This document shows, in pieces, positions 31,001 to 40,175 of a stretch of DNA of 64,000 bases. The stretch is from Trypanosoma brucei gambiense DAL972 (Eukaryota; Euglenozoa; Kinetoplastea; Trypanosomatida; Trypanosomatidae). The notes beneath the pieces were generated by a model, which searched no databases, was not told the origin of the DNA, and was given only the letters and a program-made list of their open reading frames with translations. Location: assembly GCF_000210295.1 (NCBI RefSeq), contig NC_026743.1:62001-126000 (forward strand). The letters are read 5' to 3'. Position 1 is the first letter of the stretch, and the number at the start of each line of letters is the position of its first letter. Made by a program: the position numbers and the translations under genes.

Positions 31001-33065
31001 ACCGTGCCTTCGTGCCTTTCACATGATGCAACTGGGGAAGTTCTTAGCAGAAATGCCAGAACCACAAGGCGTGCATGATGGAACAGAATCAATGGGAGGC
31101 CCAGGGGATGCAGGCGGAACTAGGGCGAATTCGTCTTTTGCAACGTCTACAAGACAATATATGCACCACTTGAAGACTCAGCAAGAGTATATGAGGTGGC
31201 CAACAGTTACTCCCGGAGACAACGGTTGTAATGGTAATGCGATTCATCCCGTGCTGACGTGTGTGCACTATGTGGGTCAGGTGGTGCAGAAGTTGTCACG
31301 CATCTGCCATGTACTACCCAGTGTATTAGTGGATAAGATACAGCAGTTTCTTGTACAGCCTTTATTGATTGAACTCAATTCGTTTCTGAAAAGGAAAGTG
31401 CAACTCATTACGCGCGGTTCCTTATCTCACTGCCTGCTAAACTCTGATTTTGACGACGCTTTCCATGGCACCCACACGGCTCGTTGGGATGCGCTCTGTG
31501 ATGAAACGAGGCGGGGGGATTCGTACGAAGCGATTGATATGGGTCTCTTCCGGTTCTATCGGTACATCAACGCGAGGCGCACACGTGCCGGTGCGGACGG
31601 TGATGTTGAAGTTGTTGTGCCAGAGGAAATGCGGGAACTTTTTAACCATGTGAGGGTCAAAAGGGAGAAACAACATGAGAGGAGTGAGAGGAGGAATGAG
31701 GTTTTTCGCAGTAACGGAAGTCTCGTCAGTCCGATTTCTCCTAGAGGAGCGGCAAATGGGACACAGTGCGAAGATGTGACCGCTGCAGATTTGGCGCTGC
31801 AGGGTGACGGCATTGTTGTGGCGCTTGCACTTTTTTGTCACTCCACAGAATGGCTATGCGGGCTGCTACTTCGTGCTTTCGGGCCAGAGGGTTGGTGTCA
31901 GCACAGTGATGGAGATAAGTTAGTACCTGGTGCTGCGTTTCGGGAGCGCCGGCGACCACCACGCAAGGGTGTAACGCCAATGCAAGAGGGTACGGAAGGT
32001 TGGCAGCACCTCGGGAATTTTGTGGATCAGCTGTATACAATTTCGCAGGCGTGTTTGTTTCATTTGCTCGTGGAGGCCCGATTTACTGCCTTTCAGTTTA
32101 TTCCACAGTTGAGTGAGCATTCGTACAACATCGTGGCTGGTGCAGGGACTCCCGATACCTTTGTTCAAGCATACAATAGGCGGATGACGAACTTTTTTGC
32201 TCTACTCAAACCCTATCTCCCTTCAAAGAGGGTGAAATTTGTGTGTCTAACTGTGGCAAAGCCGCTGAGCGATCTCTTCATGTTGGAGATTAGTCAACTG
32301 AGAGACAAGGTTATCTCAACCACTGGCGTTTCCCGTCTGCAAGTGAACCTGCTCGCGATGGAGGCTGCCCTGCAGTTAGTACTTCCCACAGATGATGACG
32401 TTCGCGAATCCGTAAAGTTTCATTTTGCGCGGCCAGCCACATTCGTACGTTACCTTTCAAATGGGGATGTGACGGATGACCTCATAGCCAGTGGCGATTA
32501 CAAGATATTTGAGGTACGAGAGATGGAGGAGCTTGTGCGGCTTGTTTTGAAAGGTGATGCGACTGCTAACAGCGTGGCTGAAAAGATAAAATTATTACAT
32601 GCTGGACTGGAGCGGGAACAGTATGATATGATTTCACCACTCACGACTTCTCCCGCCATTACGCCGAATAGAAAGTTGCCCCCGGTCGCCAGGGGTTCAT
32701 CAACAGGGTGTAAAGGTCACTTTCCCGTATCAGGCTCAGACGCTGCCGCGCATGAGGAACCGGGGGAGTTGGATAACGCAAAATCCCCGTCATCGCCACA
32801 GCGAAAATCTGCTAACAATAAGGGCACGTTGAAGCATGTCGACCCCAACTCTGGTGGTATAATAGATCCCAGTTTAGTAAACTCTGATCTCAAGATGCCA
32901 AGCTCTCCAGGCGACGCAAGGGAAGTGGCAGAATCGCACAGTAGCGGGTCGGAAGAGGGGGATGAAGAAGAGGAATATGAAGAGGAATACGAAGAATATG
33001 AAGAGAGCGATGAGTATGAAGAGTCGGATGATGCCGATAATGACGATGATGATAGTAGTTTGTAA
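28008..33065 (+). CDS. SEC8: Exocyst subunit Sec8 (EXOC4), long form
   Basis: 1685 residues from the first ATG (an ATG-less extension of 18 nt is excluded). Residues 1-230 are Asn/Ser/Arg-rich and disordered. The Sec8 N-terminal coiled-coil block lies at about 285-420: SHKDVFNKAIGRFSDIVLAV, then a heptad region and LVASRHYLAAVRLL at ~367-380, which parallels the MASKHYLSAxxxL motif of animal Sec8. The rest is helical with several long insertions, and the last ~40 residues are Asp/Glu/Tyr repeats (EEEEYEEEYEEYEE...). Sec8 is a CATCHR tethering subunit of the exocyst, joining secretory vesicles to the plasma membrane, in trypanosomes near the flagellar pocket. Length is about 1.7 times that of animal Sec8. 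Alternative: another CATCHR subunit such as Vps51/54. Confidence 0.75.
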   Translation: MAWRYNSNSPPRGNVSANASLVSLSSANNNNRNFTDSADDNADTSALGNNNTFRRDRRAMDGAGAFLRSNAKGKMWSRQEGRDETPDDDVSSRDGTSPCSISFARPKLAPTESTTRPHRSLIFSRNPNRGVSGAATRSGMGSMSRLSVDSALNTPHHVASTRCVEGRVTSSSIANWRLPRHSGSPPINTGECNGEMTIISESGDFDEDATGGDPLLGCADRNLHRATEALLAEADPDLRATDFTPTKHVLQIVVKEDGTECSGAQIDERIAPLCGLQNRLDDMLGLHIQSHKDVFNKAIGRFSDIVLAVSDSNEVLGLLKQRLGMATSSLENRAEQLQVLRMRAAKALLMEESLKRMEAALASEREIKQLVASRHYLAAVRLLRQQKARLESPDMVNIRATQSMRDFANHTLETLHKNVLDGLMGCVFDKDRFSEADKQLMGRMVADGALENVAGTLSFMGDTCGALSSQCFTGGGGKNGDSDFVSLDGIVDDPCDEGMVKNHLHFIPLCVKTLKELGKLDQCCEAFRSGATRSIEQCVANFLSLYDTWRRDAESSKCVGNNDDMGSTVRILELQGRDVASCTVSHDEAVALIQQRDLCPLLNALFTELERVVRNADYLVRVVLLAYFPFLTDVPPRSEVFDDNFSCHEWDVTQSPLRTKNELRDIVVRTLAEAISRHSEDSVSSETPESRRLAALKRLMAKFDVDKALKGSSSHDAPTSKKGSLRQGSVDDGSIRCESNNAVCLGDVLTSLNAAAFLAVEEFPDCSEEVPACCERLSKAISSAVQDSFRSYMREIYLDWDLCALSSQLSYTVELVFKLICSNDAATSSKSDATAVNLSKQNLKHRRTTSRSWWQIDSIGGSHTNETFTSLDKMLSSHGSSGLLSAIEQIGGVSFSIVSTVNASSVEQVRAKDKKHLHSGAGTRIISSFGEVQGAAAPLKSAARLRNWFMFTPMNILACYDCTGQFFKRWKSYKLYFATVPVVEMTNFFQDFLERTYSPCLRAFHMMQLGKFLAEMPEPQGVHDGTESMGGPGDAGGTRANSSFATSTRQYMHHLKTQQEYMRWPTVTPGDNGCNGNAIHPVLTCVHYVGQVVQKLSRICHVLPSVLVDKIQQFLVQPLLIELNSFLKRKVQLITRGSLSHCLLNSDFDDAFHGTHTARWDALCDETRRGDSYEAIDMGLFRFYRYINARRTRAGADGDVEVVVPEEMRELFNHVRVKREKQHERSERRNEVFRSNGSLVSPISPRGAANGTQCEDVTAADLALQGDGIVVALALFCHSTEWLCGLLLRAFGPEGWCQHSDGDKLVPGAAFRERRRPPRKGVTPMQEGTEGWQHLGNFVDQLYTISQACLFHLLVEARFTAFQFIPQLSEHSYNIVAGAGTPDTFVQAYNRRMTNFFALLKPYLPSKRVKFVCLTVAKPLSDLFMLEISQLRDKVISTTGVSRLQVNLLAMEAALQLVLPTDDDVRESVKFHFARPATFVRYLSNGDVTDDLIASGDYKIFEVREMEELVRLVLKGDATANSVAEKIKLLHAGLEREQYDMISPLTTSPAITPNRKLPPVARGSSTGCKGHFPVSGSDAAAHEEPGELDNAKSPSSPQRKSANNKGTLKHVDPNSGGIIDPSLVNSDLKMPSSPGDAREVAESHSSGSEEGDEEEEYEEEYEEYEESDEYEESDDADNDDDDSSL

Positions 33066-33300
33066 AGTTTCTTAGCGTAACAAAGAAAAAAAAAATAAAT
33101 CTTTTCCCACACGTATATTGCTTCTGTACAAATAAATGTGCGTTTTGTTTTGACTTGCTTCGCTTACCCCTTTCTCAATTGCAGGTTCATTTTCTTCGTT
33201 GCACCACCATTTAAACTTCTATTTGTATTTGCTCTTACTCGTGATCGTTCGTTTCAGGTAACCGTTGCAACATTCGTGACGCTGTTTTTATCGTGTATAT

Positions 33301-33358
33301 CTTTTTTTTTTTAATCCTTCGATGCATTGATATATTTTCTTCGTTTCCTGCATTATAG
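33301..33358 (+). promoter_or_regulatory. Trans-splice acceptor for the HMG-like gene
   Basis: T11 run, then a TC-rich tract with no AG until TTATAG at 33357-33358. The ATG at 33323 lies upstream of the AG and is therefore excluded, fixing the start at 33402. The remaining spacer (33066-33300) shows nothing else. Confidence 0.75.
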
Positions 33359-33401
33359 CATTCGAAGGAGGCCACAGGAGGAAATTTACCACGAGCTTGT
33401 G

Positions 33402-34118
33402 ATGCTTCTACAGTGTGGTTCTTGTAGTCAACGAATCGCATGTTGTCCAGGGTGTGGTGGCAGGTGCTTCACCTTCACAGATGGGCGTGTCGCACCAATT
33501 ACGGGAGTTGCACCCATCACTGCCACAAGTGTTTCCGTAGCGATAACCGAATCGCCCACACCGACAACAGCTTTTGAACTTTTCTGCCAAGATACCACAG
33601 TACAAGAAGAAGCATTAGCGGCTAATCGCATTGAGGGAGAAACTGACATCACGTGGGCTGCAGGCGGAAGGAAGCGGGTCCTTGCTGAGATGTGGCTTTC
33701 AGCAGACACGCCGGTCCGCCGTCGATATGAAGAGGCCGCCAGGGAAGGTAGAAAAGGGGTTGACCTTCAGGCTGCTAGTGGTGGGGATTTGAGTATAGCT
33801 CGCCAAAAGCACGCTGGTGACCCTACGCAGGTGAATAACAGTAACCATTCATCTAGCAGTGGTTCTTCAAAAGGGAAAATTCAACCCCCCGGTGCCCCGG
33901 TGGGCGCAGTGCCTGACGGGAAAGCAAATAAAACATCTAAAAAGTCCAAACAACGCACAAATACCCCGACCGCATATCAACTATTTTGTAAGCGGAATAA
34001 TGAACTACACAAAAGTAACAGAGCCGCCGTTTTTAATGCTTGGAAGGCAATGGGCGCTGCGGAGAAGGAACCGTTCGACATTGAGGCGGCACAGCTTCGC
34101 GTGTCGCTGCAGAAATGA
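33402..34118 (+). CDS. Zinc-ribbon protein with two HMG-box-like domains
   Basis: 238 residues. The N terminus has two CxxC knuckles (C5-x2-C8 and C15-x2-C18), a likely zinc ribbon. Two segments follow that start with the HMG-box entry motif: TPTTAFELFCQD (~70) leading to WAAGGRKRVLAEMWLSADTPVRRRYEEAAREG, and TPTAYQLFCKRNNELHKSN (~190) leading to VFNAWKAMGAAEKEPFDIEA. Both keep the aromatic F near the start, the W in helix 2 and the final E-P/R-Y/F element, so the fold is plausible although each box is short. The linker is Lys/Ser/Pro-rich. DNA or chromatin binding is inferred, nuclear or kinetoplast. No known protein recognised with this order of domains. Start chosen from the acceptor at 33357-33358. 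Confidence 0.75.
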   Translation: MLLQCGSCSQRIACCPGCGGRCFTFTDGRVAPITGVAPITATSVSVAITESPTPTTAFELFCQDTTVQEEALAANRIEGETDITWAAGGRKRVLAEMWLSADTPVRRRYEEAAREGRKGVDLQAASGGDLSIARQKHAGDPTQVNNSNHSSSSGSSKGKIQPPGAPVGAVPDGKANKTSKKSKQRTNTPTAYQLFCKRNNELHKSNRAAVFNAWKAMGAAEKEPFDIEAAQLRVSLQK

Positions 34119-34629
34119 TTTTACCTTCACTTGCGTACGTTTGTTTGCTCATTAGTGCCAAAATTACAGAAACAGATGCAGAGCCCATATTGAGCGTGTG
34201 CAGATTTACTTGTTACTTTGTTTTAACATTTCTTTTCATTGTTTATTTTTGTCGCTTCCCCCCTCCATCAACTTATTCAAATTTGTCATATTCTACTTCA
34301 GACATTTAGCACCACCGTTGACAGCGTATCGCCTTTATTTTCTTCTGTTGCTGCCGCGGTGCTGTGAATGGTATGAAACTTCTTATAATGTGTTGTCCAC
34401 GTCCGAGTTTGTTTGCTTGGTTTCTACTTGTGTTTATTATTATTTTTTTGACTGTTACCGAGTTTCTCGGTTGACTACGTGCAGATTGGGAATCATGACC
34501 CCAACTGCAACCGTATTGTCACTTAACTTTTCAATTATTACAATTATTTTGCTCCCCCTGCTTGTGTAGCGTTCCAATCCAGTGTAGTTTACTATTGGAT
34601 GAAGGGTGGCGTGCACCTGACGACTTTAG
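34119..34629. other. Intergenic spacer
   Basis: 510 nt, T-rich, with the acceptor of the next gene at its end. No gene seen; the 123-codon frame here is a translation of pyrimidine tracts. Confidence 0.6.
34520..34569 (+). promoter_or_regulatory. Trans-splice acceptor for the 713-residue protein gene
   Basis: Pyrimidine-rich run (ending GCTCCCCCTGCTTGTGTAG) without AG until 34568-34569, 61 nt before the ATG. Confidence 0.7.
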
Positions 34630-36771
34630 ATGTCCAGAAACCCCCCTGATAGCGTCTGTGTGACACCCACGCGCCATATTGTCACGGATGCGCTAGCGGA
34701 ATCTACCGTCACTATGTACTTTAGTGTGTTTCCATGCAACTGCGAACCGATATTTTGCTCTAATCGCATACCGCTGCTTCGAGAAGCCCCACCGTACTGT
34801 GATGGTAATGTAGTTTATATTGGACCCGCAAGAGAAGTAGCGCAACAAAAGCTTCAACAACTTGCGTTTCCGCGTGGTTTCGGTTGTAAAAACATGGAGG
34901 TTCGAAGTGGGCCGTCATATAGCGCACGGTTCGAGCAGGTGCGGAAGCGCGGTGTGCTGCGGTACCACCGCATTAAAATCGCTTCCACCTTTGTCGCCCT
35001 CGTGGTTTCGGAAAATGGGGAACTACGAACAATTCAGGCGAAGCATACCGCTGTTGCGGTAGTAATCACCTGTCCACCCAACACACCTCATTATGATACG
35101 TTGCTACAAAACTTCGATAGCGTTCTGCGTTACGCCTTGCATGTTTCTCTTGATTTTGCCATGTGGGCCACACAAAGGTTTTTCTTAAAGTTGTCACGTA
35201 CGGCAGCGTTTAAGGAACTGGTGGCTGAGCTTGAGCAGCATGACAGGGCGCTGGAGACGTACAGCGTCGTTGGGGCTATTCTGGCCAACGCTTTAACGTA
35301 CACTTCACCAATTCCGCGGATCTGCAGCGGTGCATCCGTGACGGTAGCTTCAAGCGCCTCCGAGCGTCTGCAATCTTCCTCTCATGATCCTGCGGTTTCT
35401 CCAGTGCGCAACTCGGGAGTTTTCTCAAGTAATCCAAATGTGCTTGTGTACGAAGCTCTCCGCAAACTTCGTGGGATTAATGAACGGTTCACGAGCCGGG
35501 TCGTGGCAGGTTTTCTATCCGTGTCATGTTGGGAGGGTTACGGTCTTTCTTATCGAAATGGTACCGGCATATGTGTTTGTAACGGTATCGCCGAGGCGCA
35601 ACAACAGAAAGGGCAACAACTGAATCTTTCTGACGGAAGATCTGTTGGGAAGGCAGCGGGTTTCAAATGTGACGCCGACGACATTTACGCTGACTACTGG
35701 CAGTTTATGGAGGAGGAAGAACGGCAACGGGAAAAGGAAGCGCACGAGAGTTTGCGTAACGTTAGTGGGGGGACCAATTCGGATGAACATGAGCCAGGTG
35801 GAGATGAATCAGATGTCTGGAAGTCCGAGCCGAACGCTGATATTCCCGAATCGCAAGCGGCTGTTACGGAAGAGCGGAATTCATCTCCCCATGCCACGGA
35901 GTCTGCTACGAGCGGTACATCAGCGCTGTCGTGCCCTCTTTCGCTATCTCGCGTGGGTCGTGTTGTAATTTTCTGCACAGACCCTGAAATAGCAAAGTGC
36001 CTTATGATATTGGCCGCTTTTTTCATGCGTGATCGCCGCGTCATCGCATCAACTACGACACCTGACATGACACCATTTGCGGGTCGTGTAGAGTCATGTG
36101 CTCACTCTTCGCTACCTGTGCAGTGGCTGATGGAAGATTACAACCCGCGGCGGTTCGAACGGCTTCTTTGTTCACCTTTTACTGTTGAAAACATCGTTTT
36201 GGTCATTGATCCCCGCTCTCTGGTTTGCCAACGTCTAAGAGTTCACAAGACATTCAGTGTTAGCCCTATTCTTGTGGAACGTTTCGGTGAGAGGCATCCG
36301 GTTGTTCGGCCCTTCCAGAAGTTGCTACTCGGCAATGTGAGGGTGGCTTCAGATGCTGTAATTACCTCTGCGTTGCGTTTGGCGTGCAAGCTACACAAAT
36401 TAGGTGACCCTTCGTCCAGCTGCACAAAGTTCCTCGAGTGGTTCGTAGTGTGCTTGGTAGGGCGTTGCCATGCCATACGCTTTGAAAAGGGGCTGAACAG
36501 TCAACTCACTAAAGAGGTATCACCGTCTCCATCACAGTTCCCTCATTCTGTTGATGAACGAAGTCGTATAGGGAAGGTTGAGTCGCCTTCACGAATAAAT
36601 GACGGGGATGTCAGTTTCCTGGACCTAATAAGTAATGTTTTCGGTAATGACGGGGCCACGAGTGCTGGGGGACCTCTGCCACACCGCTCGACTCATGAAA
36701 TGATCGAATCCATTTTTAGTGGACCTAAAGAAGGGTCACAGTTACTGCAGTATTTACCTTATGATGAGTAA
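34630..36771 (+). CDS. Conserved-looking protein of unknown function (713 aa)
   Basis: Start at the first ATG after the acceptor at 34568-34569. The N-terminal ~230 residues alternate hydrophobic beta strands and helices (FVALVVSENGEL, TAVAVVITCPPN, LLQNFDSVLRYALHVSL) and look like one globular domain, possibly longin-like. A disordered acidic linker (~350-435) separates it from a second globular part, which begins SLSRVGRVVIFCTDPEIAKCLMILAAFFMRDRR and includes NIVLVIDPRSLVCQRL. A longin-plus-DENN-like plan (as in FLCN, SMCR8 or AVL9) would give this shape, but I see no decisive motif and do not assign it. No signal peptide or membrane segment. Composition and codon use are those of a normal gene. 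Confidence 0.85.
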   Translation: MSRNPPDSVCVTPTRHIVTDALAESTVTMYFSVFPCNCEPIFCSNRIPLLREAPPYCDGNVVYIGPAREVAQQKLQQLAFPRGFGCKNMEVRSGPSYSARFEQVRKRGVLRYHRIKIASTFVALVVSENGELRTIQAKHTAVAVVITCPPNTPHYDTLLQNFDSVLRYALHVSLDFAMWATQRFFLKLSRTAAFKELVAELEQHDRALETYSVVGAILANALTYTSPIPRICSGASVTVASSASERLQSSSHDPAVSPVRNSGVFSSNPNVLVYEALRKLRGINERFTSRVVAGFLSVSCWEGYGLSYRNGTGICVCNGIAEAQQQKGQQLNLSDGRSVGKAAGFKCDADDIYADYWQFMEEEERQREKEAHESLRNVSGGTNSDEHEPGGDESDVWKSEPNADIPESQAAVTEERNSSPHATESATSGTSALSCPLSLSRVGRVVIFCTDPEIAKCLMILAAFFMRDRRVIASTTTPDMTPFAGRVESCAHSSLPVQWLMEDYNPRRFERLLCSPFTVENIVLVIDPRSLVCQRLRVHKTFSVSPILVERFGERHPVVRPFQKLLLGNVRVASDAVITSALRLACKLHKLGDPSSSCTKFLEWFVVCLVGRCHAIRFEKGLNSQLTKEVSPSPSQFPHSVDERSRIGKVESPSRINDGDVSFLDLISNVFGNDGATSAGGPLPHRSTHEMIESIFSGPKEGSQLLQYLPYDE

Positions 36772-37633
36772 GGATCCTTGTGTCGGTTGTTAGCAAGAGC
36801 TGGTAATTTGAGGGTGAGCTGTGGGTCACTTAAGCGATAATATGAACAAGTAGGCGGCGCCGTGCATAAGAAGGGATAAAACCTTGGGCACCTAGAGGGT
36901 ATGCATTACGTTGAGTCGAACTGCCAAAACCAGTGCGGGTTAATACAATAGGAGGCAGCATACGTGTTCGAATACTGTCCGCTTCATTACCCCGCGGTGG
37001 TGGTGACTGGGAAGCGCTTCCTGCCACATTTAAATAGAATATTTTACTCTCGCCGTTTCCGTTTCGTCGAAGGTGTGGAAACAGTGTGGTATTATGATGC
37101 GTCACCTTTCACCAAGATGTAGGCGTGGATTGCACGAATGTGTATCGTATGCATATAGACGATCGTGTTATCTCGTTGGTCCGTAGGGGCTGTGCGTTAA
37201 CCTTCCTTATGTGGTGACTGGCAGGCCGCTGCCCGGTTTGTAGTGTCCATTTGTTATTTGTTGCGCATGCGCAGACCGGTCGTCATGCTATTTTTGTCTG
37301 TGTGAATTCCAAATCTGTGAAACTATGTGATCTCGGCTATAGTTCAGTTATTGTAGTTTGACTGCCGCTGTTGCCGCTCATTACAACGGTGAACGAAGGG
37401 AGTGGCATAATGTTTTGTACACGCTCGTGTGTTGGTTTGCATCTGGGACTTCATACATGTGGTAGTAACAGCGTAAGTGTCAAAACCATGTTTTTACTAA
37501 TAAACTATTATTATCGCCACGATTTGGTATCGTTATTGTTATCTTCACCTTTCCCCTTGTCGTATTTACTCCTCCTCAATCTCCATTGCAGTCACCCCAA
37601 AAACAATAATCCCCACCTGAGCACAGGGTTTCC
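36772..37633. other. Intergenic spacer
   Basis: 860 nt of relatively balanced composition, less T-rich than the other spacers. Apart from the acceptor at its 3' end, I see nothing. The minus-strand 91-codon frame has no supporting features. Confidence 0.6.
37531..37591 (+). promoter_or_regulatory. Trans-splice acceptor for the 541-residue protein gene
   Basis: A long TC-rich tract (about 50 nt, including TTTCCCCTTGTCG and CTCCTCCTC) ends in CCATTGCAG, the first AG being at 37590-37591. The leader is 42 nt. Confidence 0.85.
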
Positions 37634-39259
37634 ATGTTGTACACTAGGCGGTTGATGACGACTGGCGGCTCAGCGACTGCCGACGGTGCTGTGTCTTACA
37701 GCAAAGGAAGTTATCACATCGTGCCAAAGAAGTACACCGTGGGAAAACGAATTGCGGTTCGCTCATATCTTGACCGAAATCGAACAGAGCTGTCAGATCG
37801 CACATACATGCCCCAGAAAGCGTGGTTCGAACCTTATACACCGAAGAAGTTTGATATGGAGCACCAAAGGATTAGTCACAACTTCTACAACCTCGAAACG
37901 AAACTTATATGGACTGCATTCGATACGCCTGAACTCATAGGTATTCTTCTGCATGATGAAACAATCAAAGGAGCTCCGCACCTGTATGATGCGGAATTTT
38001 TGGAGTCTGCCGTTCACTGGACTAGGGAGAGCCGGTACTGGCGGTGCATTGGGATTACAAAACCTTTTTACAACAAAACAACGCTTCGCGCGCAGTGCTG
38101 GCATGACCGCGGCCTTCAGGTAGGGACACTTGTATTTTCTCAGGCTATGCGTGATGCGCTTATGGACCTGGAACGGGCGGTACGCCGTAAGGAACTTGGC
38201 CTTGAACCCAATTATGTGTGGGACCGTTGGGGTCCTGTTGGGTTTATTGACGGCGCCAGAACCGACCACTTACCTCGATTCGCTCATAACCCCTACGTGG
38301 ACCCGGACGGCGTGGAGGTGACGGAAGTTGATATAGCGCCCTTCAACACACACGAGCAAATAAAGGAGCGGTACGGTGCTTTTATCGACCCCGATCTGAG
38401 ACCCTTCGAGGGCGTCTTCCGAGCCCCATCCCATGGTGCCTTGACACTTGATGATGTTCCACACCAGGAGGCGGTGCGGTTATATCGCGATTTAATGGAA
38501 AAGGCTGATATGCCTGTTATGTTGGGCAACGGGGCCGAGATTCCACCTATGGATATGAGGGCCCTGTTTCATCTGAGCGCTAACCCCGAACGAATGAAGG
38601 CGGCGTCGGAGTTGAGTTCATGGCGAGAAGTGCGGGGGATGCTAGCGCCCGTGCAGGAGGTTTGCGATGAGAAAGTGGAGGCCTTGCGGTTGATGGAAAA
38701 CACACGCCATGACGCCGCCCGTGTGCGGACCTTTTACGAGGAAAAGTGTGGCTTTTCAGATTTTATGCGTACTCCAGACAAGGTAATTACGGCGGCGGTG
38801 TTGTGTTACCTTCAAGAACTGCAGCGAATTTGCACAGAAACAGATTGGGGTAAGCCTCTCGCACGATGCTTGACAGACTTGGAGCGAGTAAATGTTATGG
38901 GTAAGGATGCCTTTCTTGTGTATCGTCACATAGAAGATGCTATACTGGATAAGAAGCGCCGCGTGTGGGCCACACGCTTCGCCGGAGAGGCCAACGAGGA
39001 AAGCACGCTGGATTACCTTCTGGAGAACTTCGGCCGTCGTACAGAGCAAACGCGTAATGTCGGTACCACTGGCACGGAGTTTGATCGTGAGCAGGAGCCT
39101 ATTGGTCGGCAGGTACAACGCCGCGTTCTCGACTCCGACAAGGCCAGTAAACTGGCGGAGGTGCGGCAGAAGAGAGGGAAAATGTGGTCTAACAAGAAGA
39201 GCGTCTTTGATTCACTCCACCAAAAGCAGCTGCAGAACGTGACGTATGGTGTTCATTAG
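37634..39259 (+). CDS. Probable mitochondrial protein of unknown function (541 aa)
   Basis: Start at the first ATG after a strong acceptor. The N terminus (MLYTRRLMTTGGS) is short, basic and Ser/Thr-rich, as in trypanosomatid mitochondrial presequences. The body is rich in Arg, Trp and Tyr with motifs such as WFEPYTPKKFDMEHQR and YVWDRWGPVGFIDGAR, has no membrane segments, and ends in a basic tail (KRGKMWSNKKSVFDSLHQKQ). This basic, aromatic composition is typical of kinetoplastid-specific mitoribosomal or mitochondrial RNP proteins, so that is my best guess, not an identification. No enzyme motif seen. Confidence 0.85.
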   Translation: MLYTRRLMTTGGSATADGAVSYSKGSYHIVPKKYTVGKRIAVRSYLDRNRTELSDRTYMPQKAWFEPYTPKKFDMEHQRISHNFYNLETKLIWTAFDTPELIGILLHDETIKGAPHLYDAEFLESAVHWTRESRYWRCIGITKPFYNKTTLRAQCWHDRGLQVGTLVFSQAMRDALMDLERAVRRKELGLEPNYVWDRWGPVGFIDGARTDHLPRFAHNPYVDPDGVEVTEVDIAPFNTHEQIKERYGAFIDPDLRPFEGVFRAPSHGALTLDDVPHQEAVRLYRDLMEKADMPVMLGNGAEIPPMDMRALFHLSANPERMKAASELSSWREVRGMLAPVQEVCDEKVEALRLMENTRHDAARVRTFYEEKCGFSDFMRTPDKVITAAVLCYLQELQRICTETDWGKPLARCLTDLERVNVMGKDAFLVYRHIEDAILDKKRRVWATRFAGEANEESTLDYLLENFGRRTEQTRNVGTTGTEFDREQEPIGRQVQRRVLDSDKASKLAEVRQKRGKMWSNKKSVFDSLHQKQLQNVTYGVH

Positions 39260-39706
39260 CGAATATGTCCGCCATGTTTTGGACGGTTTCATTCATTTTG
39301 ATTTCATCGCTGCTATGTGGACAAGCAGCCTTTCCGCTAGGGTTCACTGGATTTTTTTTGAAGGTGGTTTCTTCCTGTTTTCGTTGGGGCGTTTGTGCCT
39401 ATGAGGGCGGGGTGTTACCCGGAAGTTTATGACCACTCGACCGCAAGTTCTGTCCACGCACCGTTACGAAGGTTTGTCACATCGCAGACACACGCACATA
39501 TATATATATATGTTATTTATCGTCTGTGAGAAAGTTTGGAGGAAGTAACCCTCAATCTCCTCCGTTATTTATATCCAACCCGTGAGGGTGCGCCTGAGCA
39601 TATATATATATATATATATATATGTCCCTTCCACTATTTTTTTTTTTATAAGGGGGTCAAATCTTCACTTCTCTTAACATATTGTTTGAACAGAATCCTA
39701 TAGAAG

Positions 39707-39720
39707 GGTGCTTGGGCACC
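39707..39720 (+). repeat. Small hairpin 14 nt after a candidate acceptor
   Basis: GGTGC, loop TTGG, GCACC. It would lie at the very 5' end of the leader if AG 39692-39693 is used. Confidence 0.55.
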
Positions 39721-39848
39721 TCAAGGTAGTTTTTGTTGAGAAAAGAAGAAAAAAGTAGTAGAGGATTTGTGGCTCGCCGAACCTGTGTGCAAGTTGTCGT
39801 TTGACTTGAGTGATACTTAGTTGGTGAGGTTGCTTGTCTTCTGTTGAG

Positions 39849-39871
39849 GAAACCCGGTCCGACCTGGTTTC
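39849..39871 (+). repeat. Near-perfect 23-nt palindrome in the leader
   Basis: GAAACC, one unpaired base, GGT, loop CCG (or GGTC/C/GACC as a palindrome), one unpaired base, GGTTTC. Six outer and three to four inner pairs, GC-rich compared with its surroundings. Confidence 0.65.
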
Positions 39872-40175
39872 AGCTAGTTAAGGGTGGAGGGGAGTAAAGC
39901 AACAACAACGGGAGGAGCAAAAGGTGAAGGCACAAGAAGAGCATCCACCGAGGTAAGTTGACACTGTCTACACAATTACATATAACTTTATTTGTGTGTA
40001 AGCGAGCGAAAGTTGACGTATTTGAGGTGAACTGCTCAGCAAACAAGGAGGTGGGTTTCCAGAAAAGTTATTCAGTGTGGCTGGTAACTTTGACAAATAT
40101 AAAGGGACGCCATATCTCCACATAGCGGAGGGGAAGGACGGTTATCCGCTGAAGTTCAGATTAAAAAGGTAGAGA

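Larger units (their letters stand above)
39260..40175. other. Spacer and long ATG-free leader
   Basis: Two (AT)n runs (about 39498-39511 and 39600-39623) lie in the first half. From 39625 to 40175 the + strand contains no ATG at all (551 nt). A likely acceptor is the AG at 39692-39693 behind a CT-rich stretch, which would give a 482-nt leader carrying two hairpins (see separate entries). Other AGs closer to the gene follow weaker pyrimidine tracts. Confidence 0.65.
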
